DNA of 64,000 nt, from positions 79,374-143,373 of the forward strand of contig NZ_JAFBDN010000004.1 of the NCBI RefSeq assembly GCF_016908275.1, read 5' to 3'. The translations under genes were made by a program, and so were the position numbers. This document shows, in pieces, positions 48,947-57,909 of this stretch. The DNA comes from Periweissella beninensis. GTDB taxonomy: Bacteria; Bacillota; Bacilli; Lactobacillales; Lactobacillaceae. Position 1 is the stretch's first letter. Each line of letters opens with the position of its first letter. The notes beneath the pieces were generated by a model. It made no database searches and was not told the DNA's origin. It saw only the letters and a list, made by a program, of their open reading frames with translations.

Positions 48947-50122
48947 CTACTCATTATCTCCGTGCAAAAGCTGCATCCCCCGATACCACATCCCCAATGA
49001 TAAAACTAATATCACGGCAATTAATATATATAAGCCATTATAATGCCACAATAATATAAGTAACGCTCCTAAATATGGACCACATGCTTTCCCAGCCGTT
49101 GATGCCATGTTGATTAAACTTTGGTATGTCCCTGCTTGACCTGGTGGGGTCACCTTACTTATTTGGGCGGGGACAGCGGGAAAGACTAACATTTCACCAA
49201 CCGTCAGGATAATAATTGCGCCCATAAACATGGTATACGTTTGAGCCATCAATAATATTAAAAATGATATTGCATATAAATACGTCCCAATTGCTACTTG
49301 TTTAGCGCTGAACCACCGCGATTTATCAATTAATTTACTAATAAGTGGTAAGCAAATAACAATAACTAACGCATTAATGGTCCAGAGAAAACTATAAGCA
49401 CCAATCGAAATCCCTATATTAGTCAGATGTGAAGCAATATTACTACTCCATTGAGAATATGTGGCCCAACTGATCAGATAAAAGAACATGACTAATGCTA
49501 AACCACGCTTAGCTGTTTTATCAATCTTAGGAGAATCTCGTAAATCACTCATCACAACGGTAGCCTGCTTTTGCTGACTCGTTCCTGCAAAAGCAATAAG
49601 ACACAAAAGTCCAAATAAAAGACATGTTATTAGATTCGCTTCAAAAATTAAATCAATATTGATATCAGCCAAAAAACCAGCGAGTGCCGTGCCAAGTGCC
49701 ACTCCTAAATTTAAACCAACATATAAATAATTAAACAAGCGTTGCTTATTGGGATAGTCAGCATTCGCAGCATAAGCATTAATTGCTGTTAATGTAATCC
49801 CAGAACCAAAGCCTAGCATCGCTAATAAGAATGGGTAAGTTGGCCAAATGTGTTGCCATACCAAAATCAGCAACGCAATAATTGAAATACTTAACCCACT
49901 TAATAGCGTTCTATAGCCACCTAATTTATCAAATAATTTACCACCTAAATAATTCCCACCGAGCGTAACTAACGAATTTAAGAGTAACACTAACCCTGCT
50001 AAGCTAAGTGATTTATGTAAGTAATCGTGCATAAAAATAGTATTTAAGGGCCAAATGAAGCTACTCCCTGCTGTATTTAAAAATGAACTAAGCACCAAAA
50101 CAGGTGCACTCACTTTTTTCAT
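48947..50122 (-). CDS. MFS transporter, drug-efflux type
   Basis: The 391-residue protein has about 12 membrane helices. The MFS loop motif is seen between helices 2 and 3 as GGKLFDKLGGYRTLLSG (compare GxxxDRxGRR). It probably exports a hydrophobic compound or drug. No neighbouring gene points to a substrate. AGGAGCG precedes the ATG. Confidence 0.85.
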   Translation of the reverse strand: MKKVSAPVLVLSSFLNTAGSSFIWPLNTIFMHDYLHKSLSLAGLVLLLNSLVTLGGNYLGGKLFDKLGGYRTLLSGLSISIIALLILVWQHIWPTYPFLLAMLGFGSGITLTAINAYAANADYPNKQRLFNYLYVGLNLGVALGTALAGFLADINIDLIFEANLITCLLFGLLCLIAFAGTSQQKQATVVMSDLRDSPKIDKTAKRGLALVMFFYLISWATYSQWSSNIASHLTNIGISIGAYSFLWTINALVIVICLPLISKLIDKSRWFSAKQVAIGTYLYAISFLILLMAQTYTMFMGAIIILTVGEMLVFPAVPAQISKVTPPGQAGTYQSLINMASTAGKACGPYLGALLILLWHYNGLYILIAVILVLSLGMWYRGMQLLHGDNE

Positions 50123-50453
50123 TATCCGCTCCTAACTAAACTTATTCTGTTTTTAAATAATTTTTTCATCAGTAATTTTAATTCTACCATATCACTAGCC
50201 AATCCCCTATCCTCACCCTAGACAAGCTTCTTTACCAATCTGTTCCCGGGTGCAACGTCTAACAACCTTACCTTTGAGTTAACCAAGTACGGGAATAAAC
50301 CATCTTTTTTTAAGCATACAAAAAAAGCGTTGCCCATGTGCCAAACCGTTTACCTGTTTGTCTCAATCGCAATGCTTTTAAGTAATGCTTCTTCATCATA
50401 TATTACTATTAAAAGTTAAAGTTCCTATTAATCAGCTGTAATTTATATTTACT
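50123..50453. other. Gap between MFS gene and mmuP
   Basis: This 331-base stretch has no gene. It holds a run of T on the minus strand near 50318-50324 and a CCCGGG/CCCG pairing, but I could not identify a known riboswitch. Confidence 0.35.
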
Positions 50454-51836
50454 TTACAATTTATTTGTTACCGAGTGCCGACTAATTAGATAATACCCCA
50501 GATAACATAAGATTACAAATGGCACTGTATAGTATAGTGCTACGCGTTGTGTCGCATCAAAAATAGTCAATAGAACTGACAGACTTGAGCCAATTAACGC
50601 CAACCATGGTACTACCGGATACCCAGGCATATGGTATGCTAATTCATCAACTTGATGACCTTGCGCGAAGAACTGTTGTCTAAATTTAATGGCGCTTGCT
50701 GCAATAGCTACCCAAACCAACATTACAGCCATTCCCGAAATTGAAACTAGGACGACATACAAAGTATCTGCTGCGATTACACTGGATAATAACGCCAATA
50801 ATCCGCCAAACATACTCCAAACTAAGGCACGCATTGGGACCCCGGCAGCATTTGTTTGGGCAATTTTTTTACTAATCAAACCTTCATTACTCAATGACCA
50901 GAGCATTCTTGCTGAAGCATACAGCCCTGAATTAGCAGTAGAAATAATAGCGGTTAAAATTACAAAATTCATAATATCAGCCACATATGGAATGCCTAAT
51001 TGCCGAAATACAACCACAAATGGGCTAGTACTTACACCCGCTTCCTTATACGGAATTAGTGCGGCCATGACAATAATCGCACCGACGAAAAAGATAATTA
51101 AGCGCCATACTGTACTATGAATTGCTTTGGGGATCGTTGTCGCTGGATCTTTAGTCTCACCAGCAGTTACACCAATTAATTCTGTCCCAGAGAACGCAAA
51201 TGTTACGGTTAACATTGTACTAAATACTTTACTAACACCATTTGGAAACAGCCCGTGCCCAAATAGATTAGTTGTCACATGTGCAGTTTGGCCGTTTTTT
51301 AAAGGTAATAAATGCACAATAGCCAACGTCCCAAGTACGATAAATGTCAAAATTGCGATAACTTTTATAATAGCTAGCCAAAACTCCCCTTCTGCAAAAA
51401 TTCGTACGGAAAATGCGTTTAAACCAAAGATCAAAATAATGAATAACGTACTCCAAATCCAAACTGGAATTTGTGGAAACCATTGCTGCATAATTAATCC
51501 AGCACCAGTAAACTCCGATCCTAGTGCAATTGTCCATGTTAACCAATATAAAATTGCCACAACAAATCCGGTTGCGGGACCCAGATAGCGTTTTGCATAA
51601 ACATGAAAGGCACCAGTATACGGCATTGCCACTGCTAGCTCACCTAAACACACCATGACTAGATAAACCAGAACTGCACCAATTATATAGGAAAGAATTG
51701 TCCCAAGTGGCCCGGCTTGAGCAATAGTATAACCGGAACTCAGAAATAGCCCGGTGCCAATTACCCCACCCATGCTAATCATTTGGACATGGCGCGCTTG
51801 CATTTTCCGTTCTAAGTTTGTGTGTTGTCTAGACAT
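50454..51836 (-). CDS. mmuP: Amino acid permease, probable S-methylmethionine permease
   Basis: The 460-residue APC-superfamily permease has about 12 membrane helices, with the N-terminal MISMGGVIGTGLFLSSGYTI and YWLTWTIALGSEFTGAG consensus regions. It overlaps the upstream mmuM by 8 bases and shares its methionine-type T-box. The pair implies import of S-methylmethionine or homocysteine-like substrates. Substrate specificity is inferred from this context. Confidence 0.85.
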   Translation of the reverse strand: MSRQHTNLERKMQARHVQMISMGGVIGTGLFLSSGYTIAQAGPLGTILSYIIGAVLVYLVMVCLGELAVAMPYTGAFHVYAKRYLGPATGFVVAILYWLTWTIALGSEFTGAGLIMQQWFPQIPVWIWSTLFIILIFGLNAFSVRIFAEGEFWLAIIKVIAILTFIVLGTLAIVHLLPLKNGQTAHVTTNLFGHGLFPNGVSKVFSTMLTVTFAFSGTELIGVTAGETKDPATTIPKAIHSTVWRLIIFFVGAIIVMAALIPYKEAGVSTSPFVVVFRQLGIPYVADIMNFVILTAIISTANSGLYASARMLWSLSNEGLISKKIAQTNAAGVPMRALVWSMFGGLLALLSSVIAADTLYVVLVSISGMAVMLVWVAIAASAIKFRQQFFAQGHQVDELAYHMPGYPVVPWLALIGSSLSVLLTIFDATQRVALYYTVPFVILCYLGYYLISRHSVTNKL

Positions 51837-52767
51837 GTAACCGGGCCTCCGTTACAACTTGTGTAATTTGTGCAATATCTTGGGGACTTGTTCGGCAACA
51901 ACCACCAATAATATCCGCACCATTTGCTAGCCACGTCCCAGTTTCGGACTTAAAATTTAATTCATCGGGGTTAGCATCCCAGGTTTTAGTTGCCGGGTTA
52001 TATCGCTCACCCGAATTAGGGTAAACGACAACCGCTTTATTTGTATTAGCTTTAACAGTCTGAATAATTGGTGTTAACTGATGTAAGTCAATGCAGTTTA
52101 CTCCGACAGCAAATACTTGCCGGTATTGACTAACTGCTTTAATCGCATTAGCTAGACTTGAACCATCAGCTAAAGACTGATCATTCTTAACAGAAAATGC
52201 GACCCACACCAATTCTTTTGGATACTTTTTTTCAATATAATCTAAAACTGCTATTGCTTCATCTAACCGAGGTAGTGTTTCTAAAGCTAAAAAATCCACC
52301 CCTACTTTTTCAATTTCTTGCAAACGCCCCACATGAAATTCTTGATACTGCTCTTTACTTAACTGATAGGCACCTGTATACTCAGCACCATTTGCTAAAT
52401 AAGCTCCATAGGGTCCAATAGATGCGCCAACATACCCTTTTGGCGTATGCGTTGCACTTGCATAGTCATCACGCGCTTTTTTAGCAATTAGCACCGCTTT
52501 CCTAATTAATGAAGTGGCCGTTGCTTGATCATACCCAGCTGCTAATAATCCAGGTACTGTTGCTTGATACGTATTCGTATCAGTAATACGCGCTCCGCTT
52601 CTAAAATAAGCATAATGAATATCATAAATAGCTTGTGGTGCATTTTGAATAGCCGCGGCTGACCATAACTTAGTAGTCGTATCAACACCCAACTTATCAA
52701 GTTCAGTTCCCATCGCACCATTAAATACGATCGGTCCTACTGCTAATTCTTCAATAATTTTTGTCAT
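51829..52767 (-). CDS. mmuM: Homocysteine S-methyltransferase
   Basis: MmuM transfers a methyl group from S-methylmethionine (or SAM) to homocysteine, giving methionine. The 312-residue TIM-barrel protein has DTNTYQAT, the zinc-binding Cys in GVNCID and the C-terminal pair in GGCCRTSPQDIA. It follows a T-box leader and precedes the permease. AGGGTAAAAA is its ribosome site. Confidence 0.93.
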   Translation of the reverse strand: MTKIIEELAVGPIVFNGAMGTELDKLGVDTTTKLWSAAAIQNAPQAIYDIHYAYFRSGARITDTNTYQATVPGLLAAGYDQATATSLIRKAVLIAKKARDDYASATHTPKGYVGASIGPYGAYLANGAEYTGAYQLSKEQYQEFHVGRLQEIEKVGVDFLALETLPRLDEAIAVLDYIEKKYPKELVWVAFSVKNDQSLADGSSLANAIKAVSQYRQVFAVGVNCIDLHQLTPIIQTVKANTNKAVVVYPNSGERYNPATKTWDANPDELNFKSETGTWLANGADIIGGCCRTSPQDIAQITQVVTEARLHV

Positions 52768-52789
52768 TTTTTACCCTCCAATTTTTTGC

Positions 52790-53065
52790 GTTGCTCACTA
52801 TCGATGAATGCAAAAAAGCCCCACAGTTTATAAAACTGCGGGACGATTTACTCGTGTTACCACCTACATTTGCTATTTTGTTACCAAAATAACCTTATTT
52901 GGTCAAAGAAACTAACCATTACGCGATAATGGGCGTACCCAAAGATAATTTGCAATCGTTCACTATCTTATCGGCTCCAAGACCATCTTCAGATTAATCA
53001 ATTATCTGTTTTCACCAAACACAGACTCGCTAGTAATCAATATCTTCTTACTCATCTTTTCAATG
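52790..53065 (-). promoter_or_regulatory. T-box leader, probably methionine-specific, with terminator
   Basis: The minus strand has Stem I elements (GGTGAAAACAG, AAGATGGTC), the core T-box GGTGGTAACACGAG (52851-52864), and a hairpin GTCCCGCAGTTT/AAACTGTGGGGC followed by TTTTTT (52812-52843). The codon ATG at 52984-52986, next to a purine, sits where the specifier is expected. So uncharged tRNA-Met should allow readthrough into mmuM-mmuP. The specifier assignment is from position, not a fold calculation. Confidence 0.88.
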
Positions 53066-53174
53066 CCAATTAAATATTTACAAGTTACATGTATCTTAGC
53101 TAATAAATTAAAGCTTGTCAATTATTTTTTAATATAATTTTAATCAACTTCAATTTTGAAATGTTTAGTTATTT

Positions 53175-53384
53175 TTAATTTTTGGTATATTTAATTTTTA
53201 TTTGATTTTTAGGTTTATTAATTTTAAAAGAACCATTACCGTATAAGGACGCATTGTTTTCATGTAACCAAGTATCAACACCCGTAATTAGTTTTTCTAA
53301 CTCTTCTTTATCTTTTGCTTGAAAAATTTTTATATATACATCCAATATTCTATTATTATCTCCTTCTATACAACTATTATCCAT
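53175..53384 (-). CDS. Small protein of unknown function
   Basis: A 69-residue, Lys/Asp-rich frame without membrane helix. It has no clear ribosome site, and lies in strongly AT-rich sequence (53100-53640). The middle (KDKEELEKLI) may be helical. It could be a degraded or random frame. Confidence 0.3.
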   Translation of the reverse strand: MDNSCIEGDNNRILDVYIKIFQAKDKEELEKLITGVDTWLHENNASLYGNGSFKINKPKNQIKIKYTKN

Positions 53385-53704
53385 TGTAAGTTAATATTTT
53401 GGTGATTTCAATAATAATGTTATGAACATATAGAAAATTTAATTTTTATTAAGCAATTATTTATCTTAAAATATCAAATACTTAAAAATATATGCATATT
53501 TAATTTTAAGCTAATTGGTATACTTTGATAGTCAATATATATATTCACTTATTAAATAATATGTAATTACATAAAATCAATAACAATTAATAATTTCATT
53601 GACAAGTCCTCCCCTCATCTTTGAGAAATTAATTAGTAATTAAAAAATACTGATAACAAAGTAATCTATCCGATTTTCTTTGTTTCAGTATCTTATGACA
53701 AGAC
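53385..53704. other. Very AT-rich gap
   Basis: Base composition is much poorer in G+C than the core genes on either side. I see no gene or repeat. Confidence 0.35.
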
Positions 53705-54004
53705 CTATAATTGATCTTCTAGCGCCTGCGTTAATTGTTTTAATAGCACAATGGCTGGTTGTAACGTTACGGCATATTTGCGTTCTGTCCCGTTTTTTTT
53801 CACACTTACTAAATTTTGATCTAATAATAGCTTTAGATGGTGTGATACTGCAGGACGTGACAATTTCATTTTATCTGTAATTTGTTTAACACTTTGTGGC
53901 CCAGTTTGACACAACATTAATAAAATTTGTTGCCGATTTTCATCTTGTAACATTGCAAAAATTGGTGCGCTTTGCTGTAAGATATCGAGCGCCTCTTTTG
54001 ACAT
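53705..54004 (-). CDS. ArsR-type winged-helix regulator
   Basis: The 99-residue protein has the winged-helix core LQDENRQQILLMLCQTGP, VKQITDKMKLSRPAVSHHLKLL, then an ERKYAV wing. Metal-sensor cysteines of ArsR/SmtB are not arranged as expected, with one Cys only, so it probably senses something else. AGGAGG is present but 14 bases from the ATG. No partner gene is clear. Confidence 0.82.
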   Translation of the reverse strand: MSKEALDILQQSAPIFAMLQDENRQQILLMLCQTGPQSVKQITDKMKLSRPAVSHHLKLLLDQNLVSVKKNGTERKYAVTLQPAIVLLKQLTQALEDQL

Positions 54005-54094
54005 AAAATTTGTTTTATCCTCCTATGAGTAAAGTACGTTCGTTTTGGCTCTTCATATGCACTAAGCATAGATTTTGAAAATCATCATCTAGCG

Positions 54095-54550
54095 TTATTT
54101 TTGCAAATACACTTTTAATGCATGCAACATATCTGCATTTTGTTGATTGAATAAGGGTGGTAAGTTATCTAAATCAAAATACGCTAAGGCTAAGGTTTCA
54201 TCAGTTTCACCCGTAATAGCTGTGCTTCCAATTGGCTTTACTAAATAGAAGATACTAATAGCTTGCGTTTCGTCACCATTTGGATAGATCGTAAACCCTT
54301 GTTCAAAAATCCCAATTTGAGTAAGTATTTCAACCTCATAGCCTGTATCTTCTTGCATTTCTCGCCACAGTGTATCCTGGAAGGATTCCCCATATTCCAT
54401 ATAGCCACCTGGCAAACTCCAATTATGTGTATCTGATCTTTTTTGTAATAGGACTTGGTTCTTTTGATTAATAATAGCCCCTGCGACCGCATTTAAAATA
54501 ATTGGCATATGCCCAACTTTACTTCGAATATCTTTAATATAATCTGCCAT
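54095..54550 (-). CDS. NUDIX hydrolase
   Basis: The 151-residue protein contains a Nudix box, GYMEYGESFQDTLWREMQED then TGY, with one conservative change (Asp for Glu) at the second of the paired Glu. It hydrolyses a nucleoside diphosphate linked to another moiety; the substrate cannot be named. ATG 54550 is preceded by GGAGATAAG; an upstream Met at 54580 has no site. Confidence 0.9.
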   Translation of the reverse strand: MADYIKDIRSKVGHMPIILNAVAGAIINQKNQVLLQKRSDTHNWSLPGGYMEYGESFQDTLWREMQEDTGYEVEILTQIGIFEQGFTIYPNGDETQAISIFYLVKPIGSTAITGETDETLALAYFDLDNLPPLFNQQNADMLHALKVYLQK

Positions 54551-54602
54551 ACTTATCTCCTTTTTATTGAGTCTTATCAATTAGGGTAACCCTATCATCT
54601 TA

Positions 54603-55187
54603 TTAATACACCAATTTGATTGTTCCATGCCACCCCGTTACTGGATGCAAATCAGTTATAAATGAAGTAGTTTGTGAATTATTCGTAACTGTATAATGCA
54701 TAGTTGTTTGATAACCATACTTGGTTTTAAGTAATGGGGTCCAATTAAAGGTCATATTACGTACTAACTTATTATTTTTTTGCATTTTTATATTATATAA
54801 ACTGCTATAATACGCTTGCCATTTCGTGTTTGGTTGGGCATGTTGCCCTACATACAAAGCGACTCGATAAATATTATGGCTATTCAAAACACAATTATTT
54901 AATTTACTAGCTTTAATTCCCAGTTTAATATCTTTAGTTTTAACAAAATAACTGTTATTTGGCTGCCACATAACAGCCGATAATAATTTATCATTAGTAA
55001 CCCACTTAGGGTGGATTTTATAAATTTTTTGCGTATACGTGTTTGAGCCTACATACTTTCTAAAAAAAGTGATGTTTTTCGTATTCAAATTACTTTTAGG
55101 ACTGGCTACTATTATCCCATTAGAGATACTCAAACCACAGACACTCTCAAATGTCAGACCCCAAAATGTTTTTAAACTTATCTTCAT
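54603..55187 (-). CDS. Unknown, possibly secreted protein
   Basis: The 194-residue frame begins with basic residues and a moderately hydrophobic stretch (about 5-28) that could be a weak signal sequence. It then has a Lys/Asn/Tyr-rich beta-like sequence. I know no family. A TAGGATG ribosome site precedes it. It could take part in a surface function, as other secreted proteins lie nearby. Confidence 0.5.
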   Translation of the reverse strand: MKISLKTFWGLTFESVCGLSISNGIIVASPKSNLNTKNITFFRKYVGSNTYTQKIYKIHPKWVTNDKLLSAVMWQPNNSYFVKTKDIKLGIKASKLNNCVLNSHNIYRVALYVGQHAQPNTKWQAYYSSLYNIKMQKNNKLVRNMTFNWTPLLKTKYGYQTTMHYTVTNNSQTTSFITDLHPVTGWHGTIKLVY

Positions 55188-55327
55188 TGTTTTTTCATCC
55201 TATAAACCTAAAAATTTATCCTTCTTAATTATATAACTATTTATGATCCTTGCCAGCTTTATTTCAAAACGACAAACTATAACATCGTATCCAGTTGCAA
55301 CCAAGATTAAATAGCCTTCAAGTACTG

Positions 55328-55483
55328 ATGCTCGTGACAGCAGCATTTTACTTCTTTTTAATTCATTACCTATTAAAGGCTAAAGATTGTTCACTTTATC
55401 ATTATCTTTATCGTAATAAAAAAAGAGCTGTAACATCTGTTACAGCCCGACTAAGAAGAAATACATATGAGAGAATAAGTTAA
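55328..55483 (+). pseudogene. Possible degraded holin-like type I toxin frame
   Basis: A short frame (also open from 55295) has a hydrophobic helix LMLVTAAFYFFLIHYLLKA and then basic residues, resembling small membrane toxins of type I systems. The frame runs through a terminator hairpin, whereas real toxins stop ahead of it; TAATAA lies out of frame at about 55414-55419, so a frameshift is likely. No ribosome site is visible. Confidence 0.3.
55412..55476 (-). ncRNA. Short RNA unit, candidate antisense RNA
   Basis: On the minus strand a perfect TATAAT (55483-55488) with an upstream TGC and a TTCACA lies about 12 bases before the start of a roughly 60-base RNA. The RNA ends in GCTGTAACAGATGTTACAGC and seven T. 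It converges on the small hydrophobic frame, as antisense antitoxins do. No RNA family is recognised. Confidence 0.4.
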
Positions 55484-55707
55484 TTATAGCATGCTTTCGT
55501 TTAAAATTGTGAAGTACTTCGCATTTCGGTGTAGTTCTCACAAGTTTTTAATAATTATCCTCGGTGGCGCATCATCATCTAATGACAATCAATGATAACA
55601 ACTAGTAACTTAAATGTAACCTTTAATTTGGTATAAAAACGGTATAATTATTGCTAACATTAATAATTTTATTGAAATAAATTAAATAAGTTTTAAAGGA
55701 ATAACAT

Positions 55708-56592
55708 ATGAACTCTGCATTTTATAAAATCACAACTACGCTGTCGCTATCAACAACGCTCCTTGGCATTGGATTACCAGCGATCTATGCTGATAGTAAT
55801 AATATTCATAAAAGTTCAACCACTACCGTCAATAGTACCACACAACCTGTTAATTACTTTTCAGGGCAGTATTTACAAGGTAGTCGCACTAAAAATGTCA
55901 AAATTGGTACAAAATGGTATCGCTTTACTATTCCAACAAGTTCGCAAATTGATAATATGGGGCATACTTTTGTCAATTCTGGTTGTACTGAAAATTCAAT
56001 TGCAAATGCGATGGCCCTAGCTGGCATCATTGATTACCGTAGTGGTGAAAATGTCAGCAAGTTTGCCGCTGCTCTTTGGCAAGCTCAAACCGGAAAAAAT
56101 CCTAATCAAAGAACATCCAACAATGGGCAATCAGTTGGGTATGTTGGCTATACCCGACCTGTTTCCAAAACCAAAGCTAATCAGGTTATTCAACAAGCTA
56201 ATAAAAAATATCAGGTTTTAACTAAAAAGGAATCATTCAAAGCGATTGGCTCAGCATACTTTGGTTATGGTAAAGGTAATAGCCATGGTAATTTAGTAGC
56301 TAGGTATATTAACAAGTGGGCTAAGTCTGGTTACTTTATCGTCTTATTAAATCGTTCTAATGGCCATAGTGATAGTGCTAATCATGCCACCACAATTCTA
56401 AATTTAGCGGCCAACTTCACTTATGGTAAACAGCTTAACTTACTTGACTCTTACGAATCAAGTAACAGTTACTTCTTAACACAACGTTTAAGTAATAAGC
56501 ATAAACTTTCATGGACTTATAAAGCAGTTGCTTATAAAGCTACTGATAAAAATGGCCAGCAAATTATGAGCAATTATTATAATACTAAGTAG
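55708..56592 (+). CDS. Secreted papain-like cysteine protein, possibly C39-type peptidase fold
   Basis: The N-terminus is a Sec signal peptide (hydrophobic about 8-28, ending AIYADS). A 294-residue protein follows with the motif NSGCTENSIANAMALAG (Cys93), an SANHATTIL motif (His226) and LLDSYES (Asp247), which is the Cys-His-Asp order of papain-like and C39-type folds. It has no anchor or cell-wall repeat, so it should be released or bound to the wall weakly. The fold is my inference. A ribosome site AAAGGAAT precedes the ATG. Confidence 0.75.
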   Translation: MNSAFYKITTTLSLSTTLLGIGLPAIYADSNNIHKSSTTTVNSTTQPVNYFSGQYLQGSRTKNVKIGTKWYRFTIPTSSQIDNMGHTFVNSGCTENSIANAMALAGIIDYRSGENVSKFAAALWQAQTGKNPNQRTSNNGQSVGYVGYTRPVSKTKANQVIQQANKKYQVLTKKESFKAIGSAYFGYGKGNSHGNLVARYINKWAKSGYFIVLLNRSNGHSDSANHATTILNLAANFTYGKQLNLLDSYESSNSYFLTQRLSNKHKLSWTYKAVAYKATDKNGQQIMSNYYNTK

Positions 56593-56649
56593 CGGAGCGT
56601 CTGCATAATATATAGCACCAACTACCTTATTAGTTAACTATTTTCACAA

Positions 56650-56721
56650 TCAAGAAAGAATGAATGGGGCAACAGCATTGAACTTATAAAAATTCAATGC
56701 TGTTGCCCCATTCTTTCTTGA
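56650..56721. repeat. Long near-perfect inverted repeat between convergent genes
   Basis: The arms, from TCAAGAAAGAATG to CATTCTTTCTTGA, pair over 29 bases. The left arm has an extra 4-base AATG copy. The loop is about 10 bases. It lies between the secreted protein and the membrane protein, which converge, so it can terminate both. It is far longer than other terminators here. Confidence 0.75.
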
Positions 56722-56762
56722 CTATTATTGGTTATTAAAATACGTTTTTCTTGTAACTCCTA

Positions 56763-57233
56763 CTAATTAGCTTCTAACTGATAAACATTGCGTAACAACA
56801 CAATTACTTTTTTAATAATTGGCCGAACCACAAAGAAAAATAATGGAATTGCAACAATTACGGTATGTAACCAATTCATTATATAACTTGTAAAATAGTG
56901 ATTAGGAATATAATTACGAGTAAAATATGTCATAATTGCCATGACAATTGTAATGTTAATAGTGATCACTAATATCGGAAAACTGATGTGACGTGGTCTT
57001 TGTTGTAACCATACCGAGTGTTGGTGAATTTTAGCCACAATTGGAGCTGAAATCATGTTTTTAACGATAAAAACAACACAAAAGACAATCGGATAGATTA
57101 CCATTTCGCGTTTAAACGTATAGTGTGCAAAGCCAAAACGCCAAAGCATATTATAGTTTGACATCAAAAAAACCATCGTGGCCATAGTTGCAATCCCGAT
57201 AGCTTCTGGGTGGTGAATAATTTTTCTAATCAT
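56763..57233 (-). CDS. DUF2798-like small membrane protein
   Basis: The 156-residue protein has four hydrophobic helices (about 10-25, 47-65, 85-105, 118-140) and is rich in Ile and Met. It resembles the paired-helix DUF2798 family of lactic acid bacteria, whose function is unknown. I took the ATG at 57233 because GAGGAG precedes it; a TTG upstream lacks a site. Confidence 0.65.
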   Translation of the reverse strand: MIRKIIHHPEAIGIATMATMVFLMSNYNMLWRFGFAHYTFKREMVIYPIVFCVVFIVKNMISAPIVAKIHQHSVWLQQRPRHISFPILVITINITIVMAIMTYFTRNYIPNHYFTSYIMNWLHTVIVAIPLFFFVVRPIIKKVIVLLRNVYQLEAN

Positions 57234-57496
57234 CTTGCTCCTCAATAAATTAGTATTAACTAGTGCTTAGTTGTTAATTGATTCTAGCATATTATCAAAC
57301 AATCAGCTTGCTTTTATCGTTTTTTTAACAACAATGAAACATTAAACCGCTTTCATGATTTGTAATAAAATTTCATAGTTTAACTACTAGCTTTTTATTT
57401 AAAAAGTGGTATGATGAATTTCGGTCACATTAGATTGTCTATAAATTAACCATAGAACAAAAATCAGATAATATTAATTTTAGTGAGGATTAAATT

Positions 57497-57769
57497 ATGC
57501 GTCTCTTTCAACAGCGAGATGAAAATACTAATAGTACAGTTCGGATTGGAACTGCCTTAGAAGCTGCAATTATGGCAACTGCGTGTTTACCTGCTTTGCA
57601 AGCGCCATTATTGAACTATCATCAATTGATAGCAAATAAGCATGTGTCAATGCAAGCTAATATTAGCCTACATGATGAACTAGTGGCATTATCAACTAGT
57701 AATCACTACCCCGTCCCTACTGAAATTAGTACCTTATGCGATTTATTAGCAGTTCCGCTAAGCAAGTAA
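57497..57769 (+). CDS. Small protein of unknown function
   Basis: A 90-residue cytosolic frame with GTGAGGATT upstream of the ATG. It begins MRLFQQRDEN and contains a helix with ALEAAIMATACLPAL. No family recognised. It is a single-gene unit with a good terminator beyond (57836-57870), which supports it being real. Confidence 0.6.
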   Translation: MRLFQQRDENTNSTVRIGTALEAAIMATACLPALQAPLLNYHQLIANKHVSMQANISLHDELVALSTSNHYPVPTEISTLCDLLAVPLSK

Positions 57770-57835
57770 GTTAGGACATGCCCCAAAATATGAACCTGTA
57801 GCGTACAAGCCAATTAGTTTCGTAATAAAACTAGT

Positions 57836-57870
57836 AAAAAGGACTGAATTTAAATATTCAGCCCTTTTTT
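57836..57870 (+). terminator. Bidirectional terminator
   Basis: AAAGGACTGAAT/ATTCAGCCCTTTTTT hairpin. It serves the plus-strand small gene and may also stop apbE transcription from the other side. Confidence 0.8.
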
Positions 57871-57909
57871 GGTATTTTAAATTTTTTGAACTATCACCAT
57901 GAACACTTT

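Larger units (their letters stand above)
55188..55707. other. Gap with a possible toxin/antisense-RNA remnant
   Basis: This 520-base interval contains the small hydrophobic frame and the antisense promoter-terminator unit described separately, then the promoter region of the secreted protein gene. Confidence 0.4.

Noticed and set aside
50123..50453. Possible riboswitch ahead of the MFS gene
   Set aside because: No conserved core of any class that I can recognise, only a T-run and weak pairing.
55451..55478. Eight-codon MYFFLVGL frame in the candidate small RNA
   Set aside because: No ribosome site, and short frames of this size arise by chance.
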